NCBI GenBank assembly: GCA_910583765.1
Contig: CAJTYS010000002.1
Span: 53,137-117,136, forward strand
DNA from: an uncultured Eubacteriales bacterium
GTDB taxonomy: Bacteria > Bacillota > Clostridia > Peptostreptococcales > Anaerovoracaceae
DNA length: 64,000 nucleotides
Direction: 5' to 3'
A program made the translations under genes and the position numbers. A model generated the notes under the pieces. It saw only the letters and a program-made list of their open reading frames with translations, did not search any database and was not told the origin of the DNA. How positions within the stretch are numbered: the first letter of the stretch is position 1; the number at the start of each line of letters is the position of its first letter. Below are positions 42,300 to 51,005 of the stretch, piece after piece.

Positions 42300-45125
42300 A
42301 TGCTGAGGATCGATCATATATATATCAAGCTAAAGGAGCTGACAGAGCAGCTGGATCATCAATCACTGGCAGCAGGCATTTGCGGTTTCAGTGCCGGAGA
42401 ATTGGCGGAAGCCCTGGGCTTTGACAGGAGCAACGTGTCCAGAGACCTGAACAAGCTGGCGGCAGGAGGCAAAGCGGTTAAAATCAACGGGCGGCCCGTG
42501 TGCTTTTTGGAAAAAACAGGTTTTGAAAAAATGACAAAGGGCCTGCTGAAAACCGAGGGCCTGACGCCTAGAACTCTGGCATCCTTCTTTTCCACAGGCA
42601 AAGGCGAATCCGAGAAAGATGACGCATTCACCTTCCACAATCTAGTGGGCGCGGAAGGCAGCCTGAAATCAGCAGTTCAGCAAGCTAAAGCCTCTATCCT
42701 TTACCCAAGACGCAGCCTAAACATTCTTTTGACTGGAGCCACGGGAGTGGGAAAGACTACCTTCGCAGAGCTGATCTACAAATACGCTAGGGAGAAAAAA
42801 GCCATAGAGGAAACAGGAAAGTTCATTATTTTCAATTGTTCGGAATATGCGGACAATCCCCAGCTCCTCTTGGATCAGCTGTTCGGACACATAAAAGGCG
42901 CGTTCACTGGAGCGGACCAGGAAAAGGCAGGACTGATCCAGCAGGCAGAGGGCGGCGTGCTGCTTTTGGACGAGATCCACCGTCTGGGGCCAGAAGGTCA
43001 GGAAATGCTTTTTCTGTTCATTGACAAGGGCCGTTACCGCAAGCTGGGAGAATCTGAACACTTGAGAAAAGGGCATGTCATGCTGGTGGCGGCCACTACA
43101 GAAGACCCAGAATCCCACTTGCTGCGGACTTTTACCAGAAGGTTCCCCATGGTGATCAAGATCCCTGACTTGGACCAGCGGCCGCTGAAAGAACGCTGCG
43201 AGTTCATCAAGACCTTCTTTTCCATAGAGGCCAGGGGCATCAAAAAGCCCATTGCTGTTGAAGATGAAGTGATGAACATGCTGCTGGCTTATCCCTGCCC
43301 GGCCAACATCGGGCAGCTGCGGGCAGACATACAGCTGATCTGCGCCAGAGGATTTCTGGAGCATATGACGGAAAGCAGCATGGAACACGGCAGGGACGAA
43401 GAGGTCTATGTGGAAACCGCTATGCTGCCGGCTCACATCTTGGAGCATTTCTCAAAAACAAAGGGCATAGCTTTTTCTCGTGAAATCGAGGAACTCACAG
43501 AAGGAAACAACACCTTCCTGTTTCGAGAGGACAACGATGTGCTGGACACAGGCCTTGCGTCTCACAACAAAAATCAGTATCACCGGATTTTCGCAAAATA
43601 CAGGAGAATGCTGGAAAAAGGGCAGGAAAGCCAGGAAATCAATCGGGAAATCTACAAAAAAATCAACAAGTATATCAATGAAATCTTTGCGGAAAGCATC
43701 AAAGAAATGAAGGGAAGCAAAGAGGGACGGCTGCAAAAGGAACGGATCTATAAAGAAATAACGCCGAAAATCTACAATACAGTGGCAGCGGCGTTAGATC
43801 ACGCATTGGGCCATGAGAACTGGGACGTGGAGCTGGCCATTGCCCTGGCCATGCATATAGAAGCCATGGAATACCGGACCTGGATGCCGAAAAAGCGGCA
43901 GCCTAGCCCCAGCAGTCAGATGAAAGTAGGTGAAAGGGTCGCCCGATTCATTGAGCAGCAGCTTGACATGACCCTTGACCAAGAAGAGGCGCAGTTTATT
44001 TCTCTGATCATTGAAAATCGGGACCTGCCGCCAGAGGAAACAGATGGACACATCGGCATTTTGCTGGTTTCCCTTGGAGAAAAGGCAGCGAGGGGCTTAG
44101 TGGAAAGCGCACGGGACATCGCGCATAACGCAGACATTGAATTTATGATCTACACCATGGGTGAAGATGATACGATTTTTGAAACTGCTCTTTTACAGAA
44201 ACTGCGAAACGCGGATCAGGGGAAAGGCGTGATTGTTTTCGCAGACTTGACACTGCCTTATATAGAGGAGGAGCAGCTTTCTAGAAAAACTGGAGGCATC
44301 ATAAAAGTGATCTCTCCTTATTCTGTGCCTATGTTTTTTGAGGCTGCTAGAAAAGCCGTGAGAACAGAGCAGAATATCGGGGCCCTATTCGATGAGTTAG
44401 TGGAGACTCAGATCAATCGTTACACTAAAGGTGCGCAAGGTCCTGCCGGAAAAGGGGCGGAGATAGGCAGAAATGTGATTTTGACTACCTGCGTCACAGG
44501 AGAAGGAACCGCAGTGAAGATCGCAGATAAGATCCGCGGCCTGATCCCTGAGCGAAAAGAGCAGGGGATTCGCATCATTTCTCTAGATTTGGCAAAGAGT
44601 AAAATAAAAGAGACCGCAGAGCTTTATGCGGACACGGCACTGGCAGTGGTCGGGACAGTGCGGATGGAGATTCCAGGTGCGCCTTTCATACCACTGGAGG
44701 ATTGGATCCTCAAGGACGGCGAGCAGCAACTGAAAGAATTGGTCCGAGGAACAACGCAGAGGCCAGAGGACGAGGAAAAAGAGAAAATCATCAGAATGCT
44801 GAAGGATGCCACAGTCTTTTTAGACACAGAAAAAGCATACGTGGAAATCATAGCGGCCTTTAAAAAATTAGAACTTTCCCAAGAACAAACCCCAGAACAG
44901 CGAAAAAGCCTGGAAGTGCGGTTTCTGCTGCATATGGCGTGCATGCTGGAACGAGTGATACAAAAATTGTCCATCCAATATCCGGCTCTGGAACAAAAAG
45001 CGCAAAACAAGGTCTGGGAATTTTCCCAGGTGAGGCAGGCGATCAGCAGCGTTGAGCAGCGTTTCAACATTAAGATCCCAGACAATGAGATCGGTTTTAT
45101 CGTGGACCTGATTTACACACAATGA
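42300..45125 (+). CDS. levR: LevR-type sigma-54 activator with PRD and PTS-like domains
   Basis: This protein of about 941 residues has the LevR/DgaR layout. An N-terminal winged helix is followed by AAA+ with Walker A GATGVGKT (about 146), GAFTGA (about 200) and LLLDEI (about 221). Then come a PRD (about 430-540, ALAMHIEAMEYR), an EIIA-Man-like domain (about 570-690), an EIIB-Gat-like domain with TTCVTGEGTA (about 728) and a C-terminal PRD (LLHMACMLERV, about 880). In the EIIA-like domain the usual phospho-His site reads VSLGEKAARG, so that His seems lost. The EIIB Cys and PRD His residues remain. It should activate the promoter at 45333 under PTS phosphorylation control. Confidence 0.9.
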   Translation: MLRIDHIYIKLKELTEQLDHQSLAAGICGFSAGELAEALGFDRSNVSRDLNKLAAGGKAVKINGRPVCFLEKTGFEKMTKGLLKTEGLTPRTLASFFSTGKGESEKDDAFTFHNLVGAEGSLKSAVQQAKASILYPRRSLNILLTGATGVGKTTFAELIYKYAREKKAIEETGKFIIFNCSEYADNPQLLLDQLFGHIKGAFTGADQEKAGLIQQAEGGVLLLDEIHRLGPEGQEMLFLFIDKGRYRKLGESEHLRKGHVMLVAATTEDPESHLLRTFTRRFPMVIKIPDLDQRPLKERCEFIKTFFSIEARGIKKPIAVEDEVMNMLLAYPCPANIGQLRADIQLICARGFLEHMTESSMEHGRDEEVYVETAMLPAHILEHFSKTKGIAFSREIEELTEGNNTFLFREDNDVLDTGLASHNKNQYHRIFAKYRRMLEKGQESQEINREIYKKINKYINEIFAESIKEMKGSKEGRLQKERIYKEITPKIYNTVAAALDHALGHENWDVELAIALAMHIEAMEYRTWMPKKRQPSPSSQMKVGERVARFIEQQLDMTLDQEEAQFISLIIENRDLPPEETDGHIGILLVSLGEKAARGLVESARDIAHNADIEFMIYTMGEDDTIFETALLQKLRNADQGKGVIVFADLTLPYIEEEQLSRKTGGIIKVISPYSVPMFFEAARKAVRTEQNIGALFDELVETQINRYTKGAQGPAGKGAEIGRNVILTTCVTGEGTAVKIADKIRGLIPERKEQGIRIISLDLAKSKIKETAELYADTALAVVGTVRMEIPGAPFIPLEDWILKDGEQQLKELVRGTTQRPEDEEKEKIIRMLKDATVFLDTEKAYVEIIAAFKKLELSQEQTPEQRKSLEVRFLLHMACMLERVIQKLSIQYPALEQKAQNKVWEFSQVRQAISSVEQRFNIKIPDNEIGFIVDLIYTQ

Positions 45126-45261
45126 CACAGTGCGCACACAAAGAACGAAAAGTTAGAATGATCAAAAAATAAAGGCAAGTCCACAGATTTTTTTCTGTGG
45201 CAAAACTTTGTTAACATTCCACAAAAGACATGGCAAATCGCTGTGTCTTTTTGTTTTGCGG

Positions 45262-45273
45262 CGGAAATTTCCG
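45262..45273. promoter_or_regulatory. Palindrome, candidate LevR-type activator site
   Basis: CGGAAATTTCCG is a perfect 12-bp palindrome, 60 bp before the -24 box of the PTS operon. TTTCC motifs recur near 45294. Confidence 0.4.
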
Positions 45274-45332
45274 GTCTGCCATTATGGACATGGTTTCCAA
45301 AATGCTCCTTTTGCCTTTACTACACACTAATT

Positions 45333-45347
45333 TGGCACGCAGCTTGC
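45333..45347 (+). promoter_or_regulatory. Sigma-54 promoter, -24/-12
   Basis: TGGCAC-GCAGC-TTGC is a consensus element 27 bp before the EIIA ATG, downstream of the LevR-type activator gene. Confidence 0.92.
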
Positions 45348-45374
45348 GCTATATGATAAGCGGAGGGAGAAATT

Positions 45375-45773
45375 ATGATTGGAATTTTAGTTGTCACACA
45401 TGGAAATTTAGGAAAGGAATTTTTAAAAACAGCGGAACTCATTATGGGGAAAGCGGAAAACGCAGAAGCCCTGGCCCTGGCCTATGAGGATGACGTTCTA
45501 GTTTTAAGAGACGTGATCAAGGAGAAAATCACAGAGCTGGATCAAGGGGATGGTGTCGTGGTATTCACCGACTTGTTTGGCGGCAGCCCGAGCAATGCTG
45601 TCGCGGCAAACTTAAAGGCTCTAAGGTTCAAGGGAATCACAGGTCTGAACTTGCCCATGCTCATTGAATGCGTCACCATGAGAGAGCAGATGAGCATCGA
45701 AGAACTGGCAGAACACCTGCAAAGCGCGGGAAAAGATGGGGTTAAGCTTTTGAACGAATTGTACAAGGTCTGA
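45375..45773 (+). CDS. PTS mannose-family EIIA component
   Basis: This 132-residue protein is a mannose-type EIIA. The phosphorylated His is in VTHGNLGKEF (residue 9), and VVFTDLFGGSPSNA (about 62-75) is a family motif. It takes phosphate from HPr and passes it to the EIIB encoded next. CGGAGGGAG precedes the ATG. It is the first gene of the sigma-54-driven operon. Confidence 0.93.
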   Translation: MIGILVVTHGNLGKEFLKTAELIMGKAENAEALALAYEDDVLVLRDVIKEKITELDQGDGVVVFTDLFGGSPSNAVAANLKALRFKGITGLNLPMLIECVTMREQMSIEELAEHLQSAGKDGVKLLNELYKV

Positions 45774-45796
45774 ATAGTTTGAGAAAGGAGCAAAAA

Positions 45797-46273
45797 ATGG
45801 CAGAAATAAAGTACAGAGTAGATAGTCGTTTAATCCACGGACAAGTGATCGCAAGATGGTCCGTGAAGTACGGCACACAGGGGATCATCATCGTAGACGA
45901 TGCTCTGGCGGATGATGATTTTATGAAGGATATTTACATGATGGCAGCGCCGGCGGATGTTTCCGTAGAGGTGTTCAAAGTGGACGAAGCCGCGGAAAAA
46001 TGGCAGGGAGGCGGACTTCCAGACAAAAAGCTGCTGGTCCTGTTCAAGGATGTGGCTCATGCGGATCGCCTGACGGAAAAAGGCGTACAGATCGATGAGC
46101 TGCAGATCGGCGGGCTGCCTAGCGGAGCTGGAAGGAAGCTGGTCTACAAAACCATATCTCTCAGCGGGGAGGATTATGAAATGCTGGATCGCATTACAGA
46201 AAGCGGCACCAAGGTGTTTTTTCAGATGCTTCCTGAGGAGGACCCGTTCCCCTATGAAAAAGTGAAGCGATAG
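45797..46273 (+). CDS. PTS mannose/sorbose-family EIIB component
   Basis: This 158-residue protein is a mannose-type EIIB with the active His in VDSRLIHGQVIARW (about 13). VVDDALADDDFMKDIYMMAAP fits in shorter form (DDALADD, about 38). It phosphorylates the incoming sugar at the IIC/IID channel. The start at 45797 is supported by AAAGGAG; an in-frame TTG at 45779 lacks one. Confidence 0.93.
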   Translation: MAEIKYRVDSRLIHGQVIARWSVKYGTQGIIIVDDALADDDFMKDIYMMAAPADVSVEVFKVDEAAEKWQGGGLPDKKLLVLFKDVAHADRLTEKGVQIDELQIGGLPSGAGRKLVYKTISLSGEDYEMLDRITESGTKVFFQMLPEEDPFPYEKVKR

Positions 46274-46290
46274 GAAGGGGGGAAATCGTT

Positions 46291-47055
46291 ATGGATATGA
46301 GTTTAGTGCTATTTGCTTTATTTACAGGCATTTATTATTGGTTCACCTTTTCGGTGATCGGATACACTTTTTCGGATGCGTTTTTCTCCCCAGTGGTAGT
46401 GGGATTCATATTAGGTCTCATATTGGGAGACATGACCACTGGGCTGATCCTTGGAGCCACGATCCAGCTGATCTATATTGGCATCATAGGCGCGGGCGGG
46501 AACTGGCCAGCAGACGAATGCATGGCGGCGCTGATCGTCGTTCCTTTGGCCATTAGGACAGGTATGTCCGTGGAAGCAGCCGCAGCTCTGGCAGTGCCTC
46601 TTGGCCTGCTGGGTGCCTTTGTGAACAACATTTGGCGGGGAGGCAACACTGTTCTGGTCCACTGGGCGGACAAATACGCAGAAAAAGGCGATGAGAAAGG
46701 CGTTGCCAGGTGCGGGTTTTTATACGCCATGATCTGGAGCTTCATCATCACCGTGCCGCTGATGTTCGTTGCCAATTATTTTGGAGCGTCCTTGGTAAAA
46801 CCGCTGCTGAACGTGATCCCGGAATGGATCATGCATGCCTTTGAAATCGCAGGCGGCGTGCTGCCTTGCCTGGGGATCGCCATGACCATCGGCCTCATTG
46901 GAAAGAAAAACAATTTCGCCTTGTTCTTTATTGCGTTCTTTATTGTGATTTATTCTGGAGTCAATGTGATGTTTGCGGCCATCATGGGCGTGTGCCTGGC
47001 TTTGACCATGGTGTTCAACAGAAACAAAGGAGGTAAGGAATTAAATGGAAGATAA
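46291..47055 (+). CDS. PTS mannose-family EIIC component
   Basis: This 254-residue integral membrane protein matches EIIC of the mannose/sorbose family: GLILGDMTTGLILGATIQLIYIG in part (LGDMTTGLILGA, about 50-61), and GAGGNWPADECMAALIVVPLA in part (about 69-89). It forms the translocation channel with EIID. GGAAGGGGGG precedes the ATG. It overlaps the EIID gene by 11 nt. Confidence 0.92.
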   Translation: MDMSLVLFALFTGIYYWFTFSVIGYTFSDAFFSPVVVGFILGLILGDMTTGLILGATIQLIYIGIIGAGGNWPADECMAALIVVPLAIRTGMSVEAAAALAVPLGLLGAFVNNIWRGGNTVLVHWADKYAEKGDEKGVARCGFLYAMIWSFIITVPLMFVANYFGASLVKPLLNVIPEWIMHAFEIAGGVLPCLGIAMTIGLIGKKNNFALFFIAFFIVIYSGVNVMFAAIMGVCLALTMVFNRNKGGKELNGR

Positions 47056-47986
47056 ATCAATGGACATGAAAACAACAGAAGAAAACAAGCTGGAACAAGC
47101 GGCCCTTGAGGAATCAGCAGCTGCGGAAACAAGAGGAACAATAGATGCAGAGCAGGCAGCCGCGCAGCCGACAGAGGCGGAGATTCCACCGATCACCAAG
47201 AAAGATGTGAACCGGCTGTTTTTCAGATGGTATGTGCGGGCGGAAATGTCCAACTCCTTTGAACGGCTCCAATCCCTTTCCTTCTGCTCATCCATGGTAC
47301 CGGCGCTGAAAAAGCTGTATCCAGACAAAGAGAAGCGGGCAGAAGCGCTAAAGAGGAACCTGCAGTTTTTCAATACAGAAGGCATCTTTGGCTCCGCCAT
47401 TCACGGCACAGTGTTGGCCATGGAAGAACAAAAGGCCAGAGGCGAAGATATTCCGGACGACATGATCACCAACATCAAGACCGGACTCATGGGGCCAATG
47501 GCAGGAATCGGTGACACTCTCACATGGGGCATCATCCGGCCCATCCTTTTGGGACTGGCAGCGTCCTTTGCCATGCAGGGCAGCGTTTTAGGGATCCTGT
47601 TCCCATTTGCCTTTGTTGTCATCACCTATATCATCGGAAACTATATCTGCAACATGGGCTACCGTCTGGGACGGGATTCTGTGAAACAGCTGCTCCAGGG
47701 GGGCCTGGTCAACGATGTGATCTACGGCGCGGGGATCGTAGGCATGTTCATGATGGGGGCTTTGGCCGCCAGCTATGTGGATATCAGCACGCCGCTGCAG
47801 TTTGCTATAAATGGTGAAGAAATGGTGGTGCAGGACATGCTGGATGAAATCGTCAAAGGCCTGCTGCCCCTGGGGTTTGTCATGGGCTCCTATTTCTTCC
47901 TAAAGAAATTCCCATACAAGATCTTGTGGCTGCTGCTGATCATCGTAGCCATCTGCCTGCTGGGTTCTCTGGCAGGCGTGCTCTAA
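47045..47986 (+). CDS. PTS mannose-family EIID component with acidic N-terminal extension
   Basis: This 313-residue protein is a mannose-type EIID. ITKKDVNRLFFRWYVRAEMS (about 54-73) starts the conserved domain. GLMGPMAGIGDTLTWG (about 147) and the C-terminal helices also match. The first 50 residues are an unusual Glu/Ala-rich extension (EENKLEQAALEES and similar) not normally present in EIID. An ATG at 47060 would remove only five residues. GGAGG precedes the start, overlapping EIIC. The extension could be a flexible tether, or the region may be mis-started. Confidence 0.9.
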   Translation: MEDKSMDMKTTEENKLEQAALEESAAAETRGTIDAEQAAAQPTEAEIPPITKKDVNRLFFRWYVRAEMSNSFERLQSLSFCSSMVPALKKLYPDKEKRAEALKRNLQFFNTEGIFGSAIHGTVLAMEEQKARGEDIPDDMITNIKTGLMGPMAGIGDTLTWGIIRPILLGLAASFAMQGSVLGILFPFAFVVITYIIGNYICNMGYRLGRDSVKQLLQGGLVNDVIYGAGIVGMFMMGALAASYVDISTPLQFAINGEEMVVQDMLDEIVKGLLPLGFVMGSYFFLKKFPYKILWLLLIIVAICLLGSLAGVL

Positions 47987-48034
47987 AGAAACCATGACCG
48001 CAAAACGCGCATACGCAGGAAAGGGAAGGCGAAA

Positions 48035-49228
48035 ATGAACGCAGGGGAATTAAAGAAGCAGGTTAGCCTGGAAACAGAACGGCTGATGCCAAAGCTGAAT
48101 CAGGTATCAAAATTCATCTATGAAAATCCAGAGCTGGCCTTTGAGGAAAAACAGGCATGTGAAAAGCTGACAGAGATTTTAGGGGAAAACGGCTTTCATG
48201 TGGAGCGAAACGCAGGTGGTTTGGAAACAGCTTTCACAGCCACTTATAGGAAGGGCGAAAGGGGCGAGACGCATATTTGCATCGGTATCGCGGCGGAATA
48301 TGACGCGCTGCCTGACCTGGGGCATGGGTGCGGTCACAATTTGATCGCCGCCTCATCCCTGGGTGCTGCTCTGGTCTTAAAAAACATCATGGAAACAACA
48401 GGACTAAAGGGCGAGATCAGAGTCATTGGCACGCCAGCGGAAGAAGATGGAGGCGGCAAGATCTTGCTGCTGGAAAAGGGTGCGTTCGATGGCCTTTCCA
48501 TGTGCATGATGATGCATCCCACATCAGGAGTGACCAGGATCGCCGGCAAGTGCCTTTCTTCACATGGCATGGCGATTCGCTGGCAGGGAAGATCCGCTCA
48601 CGCGGAATCCCATCCGGAAAACGGCATCAATGCCTTGGACGCATTGCATATTTACTACACTGCCATAGCTTGTCTGCGACAGCAATTGCCGGAAGACGTG
48701 CGAATCGCGCAGATCATCACAGAAGGCGGGCGCAATGAAGGGATGATCCCTGACACCGCGGCTATCAGCGTGGACATTGTTTCCCAAGATGAACATCTGC
48801 TGCCTACCATAGAAAAAGTACAAAACTGCGCGAAGGGAGCGGCAATCGCCGCGGGCTGCCAGTATGAGATCCGAGATATCACCGGCTATTTGGGCCGCAG
48901 GACCAACCAAAGACTGGCCCAGGTGTTCCGAGACAATTTTGCTGTTCTTGGGGAACCGCTGATGGATGGGCTGCCGGAAGACTTTGGGACCACGGATTTT
49001 GGCAATGTGACGCGCAAAGTCCCTGCCTGCAATCCATACGTGTCCCTGCTGCCATCCAAGAAAATATCCAATCACACGGAGCAGTTCAAGGAGCTGGCTA
49101 TGTCCCAGCGAGCAAAATACGTGATCGAAATTTCCACAAAGGCCATGGCATGCGCGGCCATTGATCTGATGCTGGATCACAGAATCCTGGAAGAAGCATG
49201 GGCCGAATTCAATGAGGGTCAGGAGTGA
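48035..49228 (+). CDS. M20 family amidohydrolase in PTS operon
   Basis: This 397-residue protein is an M20D-type amidohydrolase. It has AAEYDALPDLGHGCGHNL (about 89-106, metal-binding Cys/His), GTPAEEDGGGK (about 132, catalytic Glu), MMHPTSGV (about 155) and the RSAHAESHPENGINALDA dimerisation region (about 191). It removes an acyl or aminoacyl group from an amide. Its place between a PTS permease and 6-phosphogluconate dehydrogenase suggests the imported sugar derivative may be N-acylated or that the product is a conjugate, but this is inferred. Confidence 0.85.
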   Translation: MNAGELKKQVSLETERLMPKLNQVSKFIYENPELAFEEKQACEKLTEILGENGFHVERNAGGLETAFTATYRKGERGETHICIGIAAEYDALPDLGHGCGHNLIAASSLGAALVLKNIMETTGLKGEIRVIGTPAEEDGGGKILLLEKGAFDGLSMCMMMHPTSGVTRIAGKCLSSHGMAIRWQGRSAHAESHPENGINALDALHIYYTAIACLRQQLPEDVRIAQIITEGGRNEGMIPDTAAISVDIVSQDEHLLPTIEKVQNCAKGAAIAAGCQYEIRDITGYLGRRTNQRLAQVFRDNFAVLGEPLMDGLPEDFGTTDFGNVTRKVPACNPYVSLLPSKKISNHTEQFKELAMSQRAKYVIEISTKAMACAAIDLMLDHRILEEAWAEFNEGQE

Positions 49229-49238
49229 GGAAGCGAAT

Positions 49239-50645
49239 ATGGGGAAAGCAACGGACAAGACCATAGGTCTCATTGGGCTGGGTGTCATGGGGCAGGGCAT
49301 TGCCTTGAACCTGATGAGACATGGCTATCAAACCTTTGTTTATGACAAAGATCAAGAAAAAACACAACATCTGGCGGAAAGAGCCAAAGGCGGCAGCGTG
49401 TATCCGCGAAGCACGCTTCAGGAGCTTGTGGAGTCCCTGGAAAAGCCCAGGAAGATCCTGCTGCTGGTCAGAGCGGGAAGCGACACGGACACGGCCATAG
49501 AAGAGCTGGTCCCTCTGCTGGAATCAGATGACATGATCGTGGATCTGGGGAATTCCCACTATCAAGACACGAAACGGCGGGAAATCAGCCTTGGACAAAA
49601 GAAGATCCGTTTTCTAGGGACCGGGATTTCAGGCGGAGAAAAGGGCGCGCAGGAAGGCCCGGCGATCATGGCAGGCGGCGACTACAGCGCATGGCAGGAA
49701 ATGGAGCCTGTGCTTCGCAGTATCGCCGCGCCCAGGGCAGAGGGCCAGAGCTGCTGTGGTTATTTTGGAAGGAATGGAGCCGGCCACTTCGTGAAAATGG
49801 TCCACAATGGAATCGAATACGGATATATGGAATTGATTGCTGAAATCTATTTGCTGGCAAAAGAGCGTTATGGCCTGGAGCCCAAGAAAGCTGCCTCGTT
49901 GTTTCAAGCTTTTCAGAAGGATGGACGGGTGTCATCCTATTTGGTCGGCATCACAGCTAAGATTTTAGAAAAGATGGATGAACAGACAGGAAAACCGCTG
50001 ATCCAGCTGATCGCAGATGGAGCTGGGAACAAAGGGACTGGAAAATGGACCAGTGAAGCGGCGCTGGAGCTGGGCGCTTGTGTGCCTGTGCTCACAGAAG
50101 CTTTGTACGTCCGCTATCTTTCCGCGGAACCACGGCCAAAAGGCCAAAGCCGCAGGCAGGAGGCCAAAGCGTCTTTCAAAAAGGAAGATCAGGAAGAACT
50201 GCGGCAAGCCTTGGAATTTGGGCAGTACCTGTGCTTTGAGAACGGATTGAAACTGATCGCGAAAGCAGCGGCAGCTAGCGGTTGGGACATGGACCTGAAA
50301 AAGCTCTTGGACACTTGGGAAAACGGCTGCATCATCAGAACAGAATTTTCCAGTATGATCAAGGGAGCTTGTAAAGACGCGGAAAAGGCAGGAACGATTT
50401 TAGAAAACGCCGGGATTTCCGCTATCTTAAAGCAGACCAGAAGCGGGGCAAAAAAAGTATTAAAAAAAGCCCTGGACAGCAATGTTCCCATGCCGTGTCT
50501 TTCCGCTGCCCTGCAGTATGAAACAGCATATGGGAGTCAGCAGCTGCCTACTGTGATGATACAGGCGCAGCGGGATTTTTTCGGAGCGCATGGCTATAGG
50601 CGCATAGACCAAGGCGGCATGTTCCATACGGATTGGGAAGCATGA
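49239..50645 (+). CDS. gnd: 6-phosphogluconate dehydrogenase (decarboxylating)
   Basis: This protein of about 468 residues is a 6-phosphogluconate dehydrogenase. IGLIGLGVMGQGIALN (about 9-24) is the NADP site. GISGGEKGAQEGPAIMAGG (about 136), GAGHFVKMVHNGIEYGYM (about 186) and GNKGTGKWT (about 268) are the substrate site, and the RDFFGAHGYRR end motif is present. The family norm DKAGQKGTGKWT reads DGAGNKGTGKWT here. It converts 6-phosphogluconate to ribulose 5-phosphate and CO2. In this operon, PTS uptake of gluconate or a relative would feed it directly. GAGGAAG precedes the ATG at 49239. Confidence 0.9.
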   Translation: MGKATDKTIGLIGLGVMGQGIALNLMRHGYQTFVYDKDQEKTQHLAERAKGGSVYPRSTLQELVESLEKPRKILLLVRAGSDTDTAIEELVPLLESDDMIVDLGNSHYQDTKRREISLGQKKIRFLGTGISGGEKGAQEGPAIMAGGDYSAWQEMEPVLRSIAAPRAEGQSCCGYFGRNGAGHFVKMVHNGIEYGYMELIAEIYLLAKERYGLEPKKAASLFQAFQKDGRVSSYLVGITAKILEKMDEQTGKPLIQLIADGAGNKGTGKWTSEAALELGACVPVLTEALYVRYLSAEPRPKGQSRRQEAKASFKKEDQEELRQALEFGQYLCFENGLKLIAKAAAASGWDMDLKKLLDTWENGCIIRTEFSSMIKGACKDAEKAGTILENAGISAILKQTRSGAKKVLKKALDSNVPMPCLSAALQYETAYGSQQLPTVMIQAQRDFFGAHGYRRIDQGGMFHTDWEA

Positions 50646-50729
50646 CGAGGCGCGCTCTGGCAGGGGCGGACTGTTGGCACTGGGCCACATATATTCAAGG
50701 CAGGATTTGATTCAAAGAGGGAGGTAAAC

Positions 50730-50981
50730 ATGTATCAAAAGGAGATCACCATTCAAAACGCAGAGGGGCTTCACGCAAGACCAGCGGCAGCCTTCGCGAA
50801 GAAAGCCGCAGAATACAAAGGGACTAAGATCTTAGTGAAAAAGGACGGTATTGACGCAAACGCAAAGAGCATCATGTCCATCTTGAGCTTAGGCGCGGCA
50901 GCAGGGACCCAGATCACCATCACTGCTGACGGCCCTGACGAGAAAGCAGCTGTAGAAGCCCTTTGCCAGATCATGGCGTGA
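50730..50981 (+). CDS. ptsH: HPr phosphocarrier protein
   Basis: This 83-residue protein is HPr, with phospho-His15 in EGLHARPAAAF and the regulatory Ser47 in NAKSIMSILSLG. It carries phosphate from Enzyme I to EIIA. The Ser context suggests that HPr kinase control is possible. GGGAGG precedes the ATG. It is encoded in the substrate-specific operon with Enzyme I rather than alone. Confidence 0.95.
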   Translation: MYQKEITIQNAEGLHARPAAAFAKKAAEYKGTKILVKKDGIDANAKSIMSILSLGAAAGTQITITADGPDEKAAVEALCQIMA

Positions 50982-51005
50982 GCATCAATGAACGGAGGGA
51001 CCATA

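Noticed and set aside
45181..45200. CCACAG hairpin after the LevR-type gene as a terminator
   Set aside because: The T-run is in the loop rather than after the stem, so it is not a normal intrinsic terminator.
50674..50690. TGGCAC before ptsH as a sigma-54 -24 box
   Set aside because: No TTGC follows at the required distance, and ptsH lies in line with the upstream operon.
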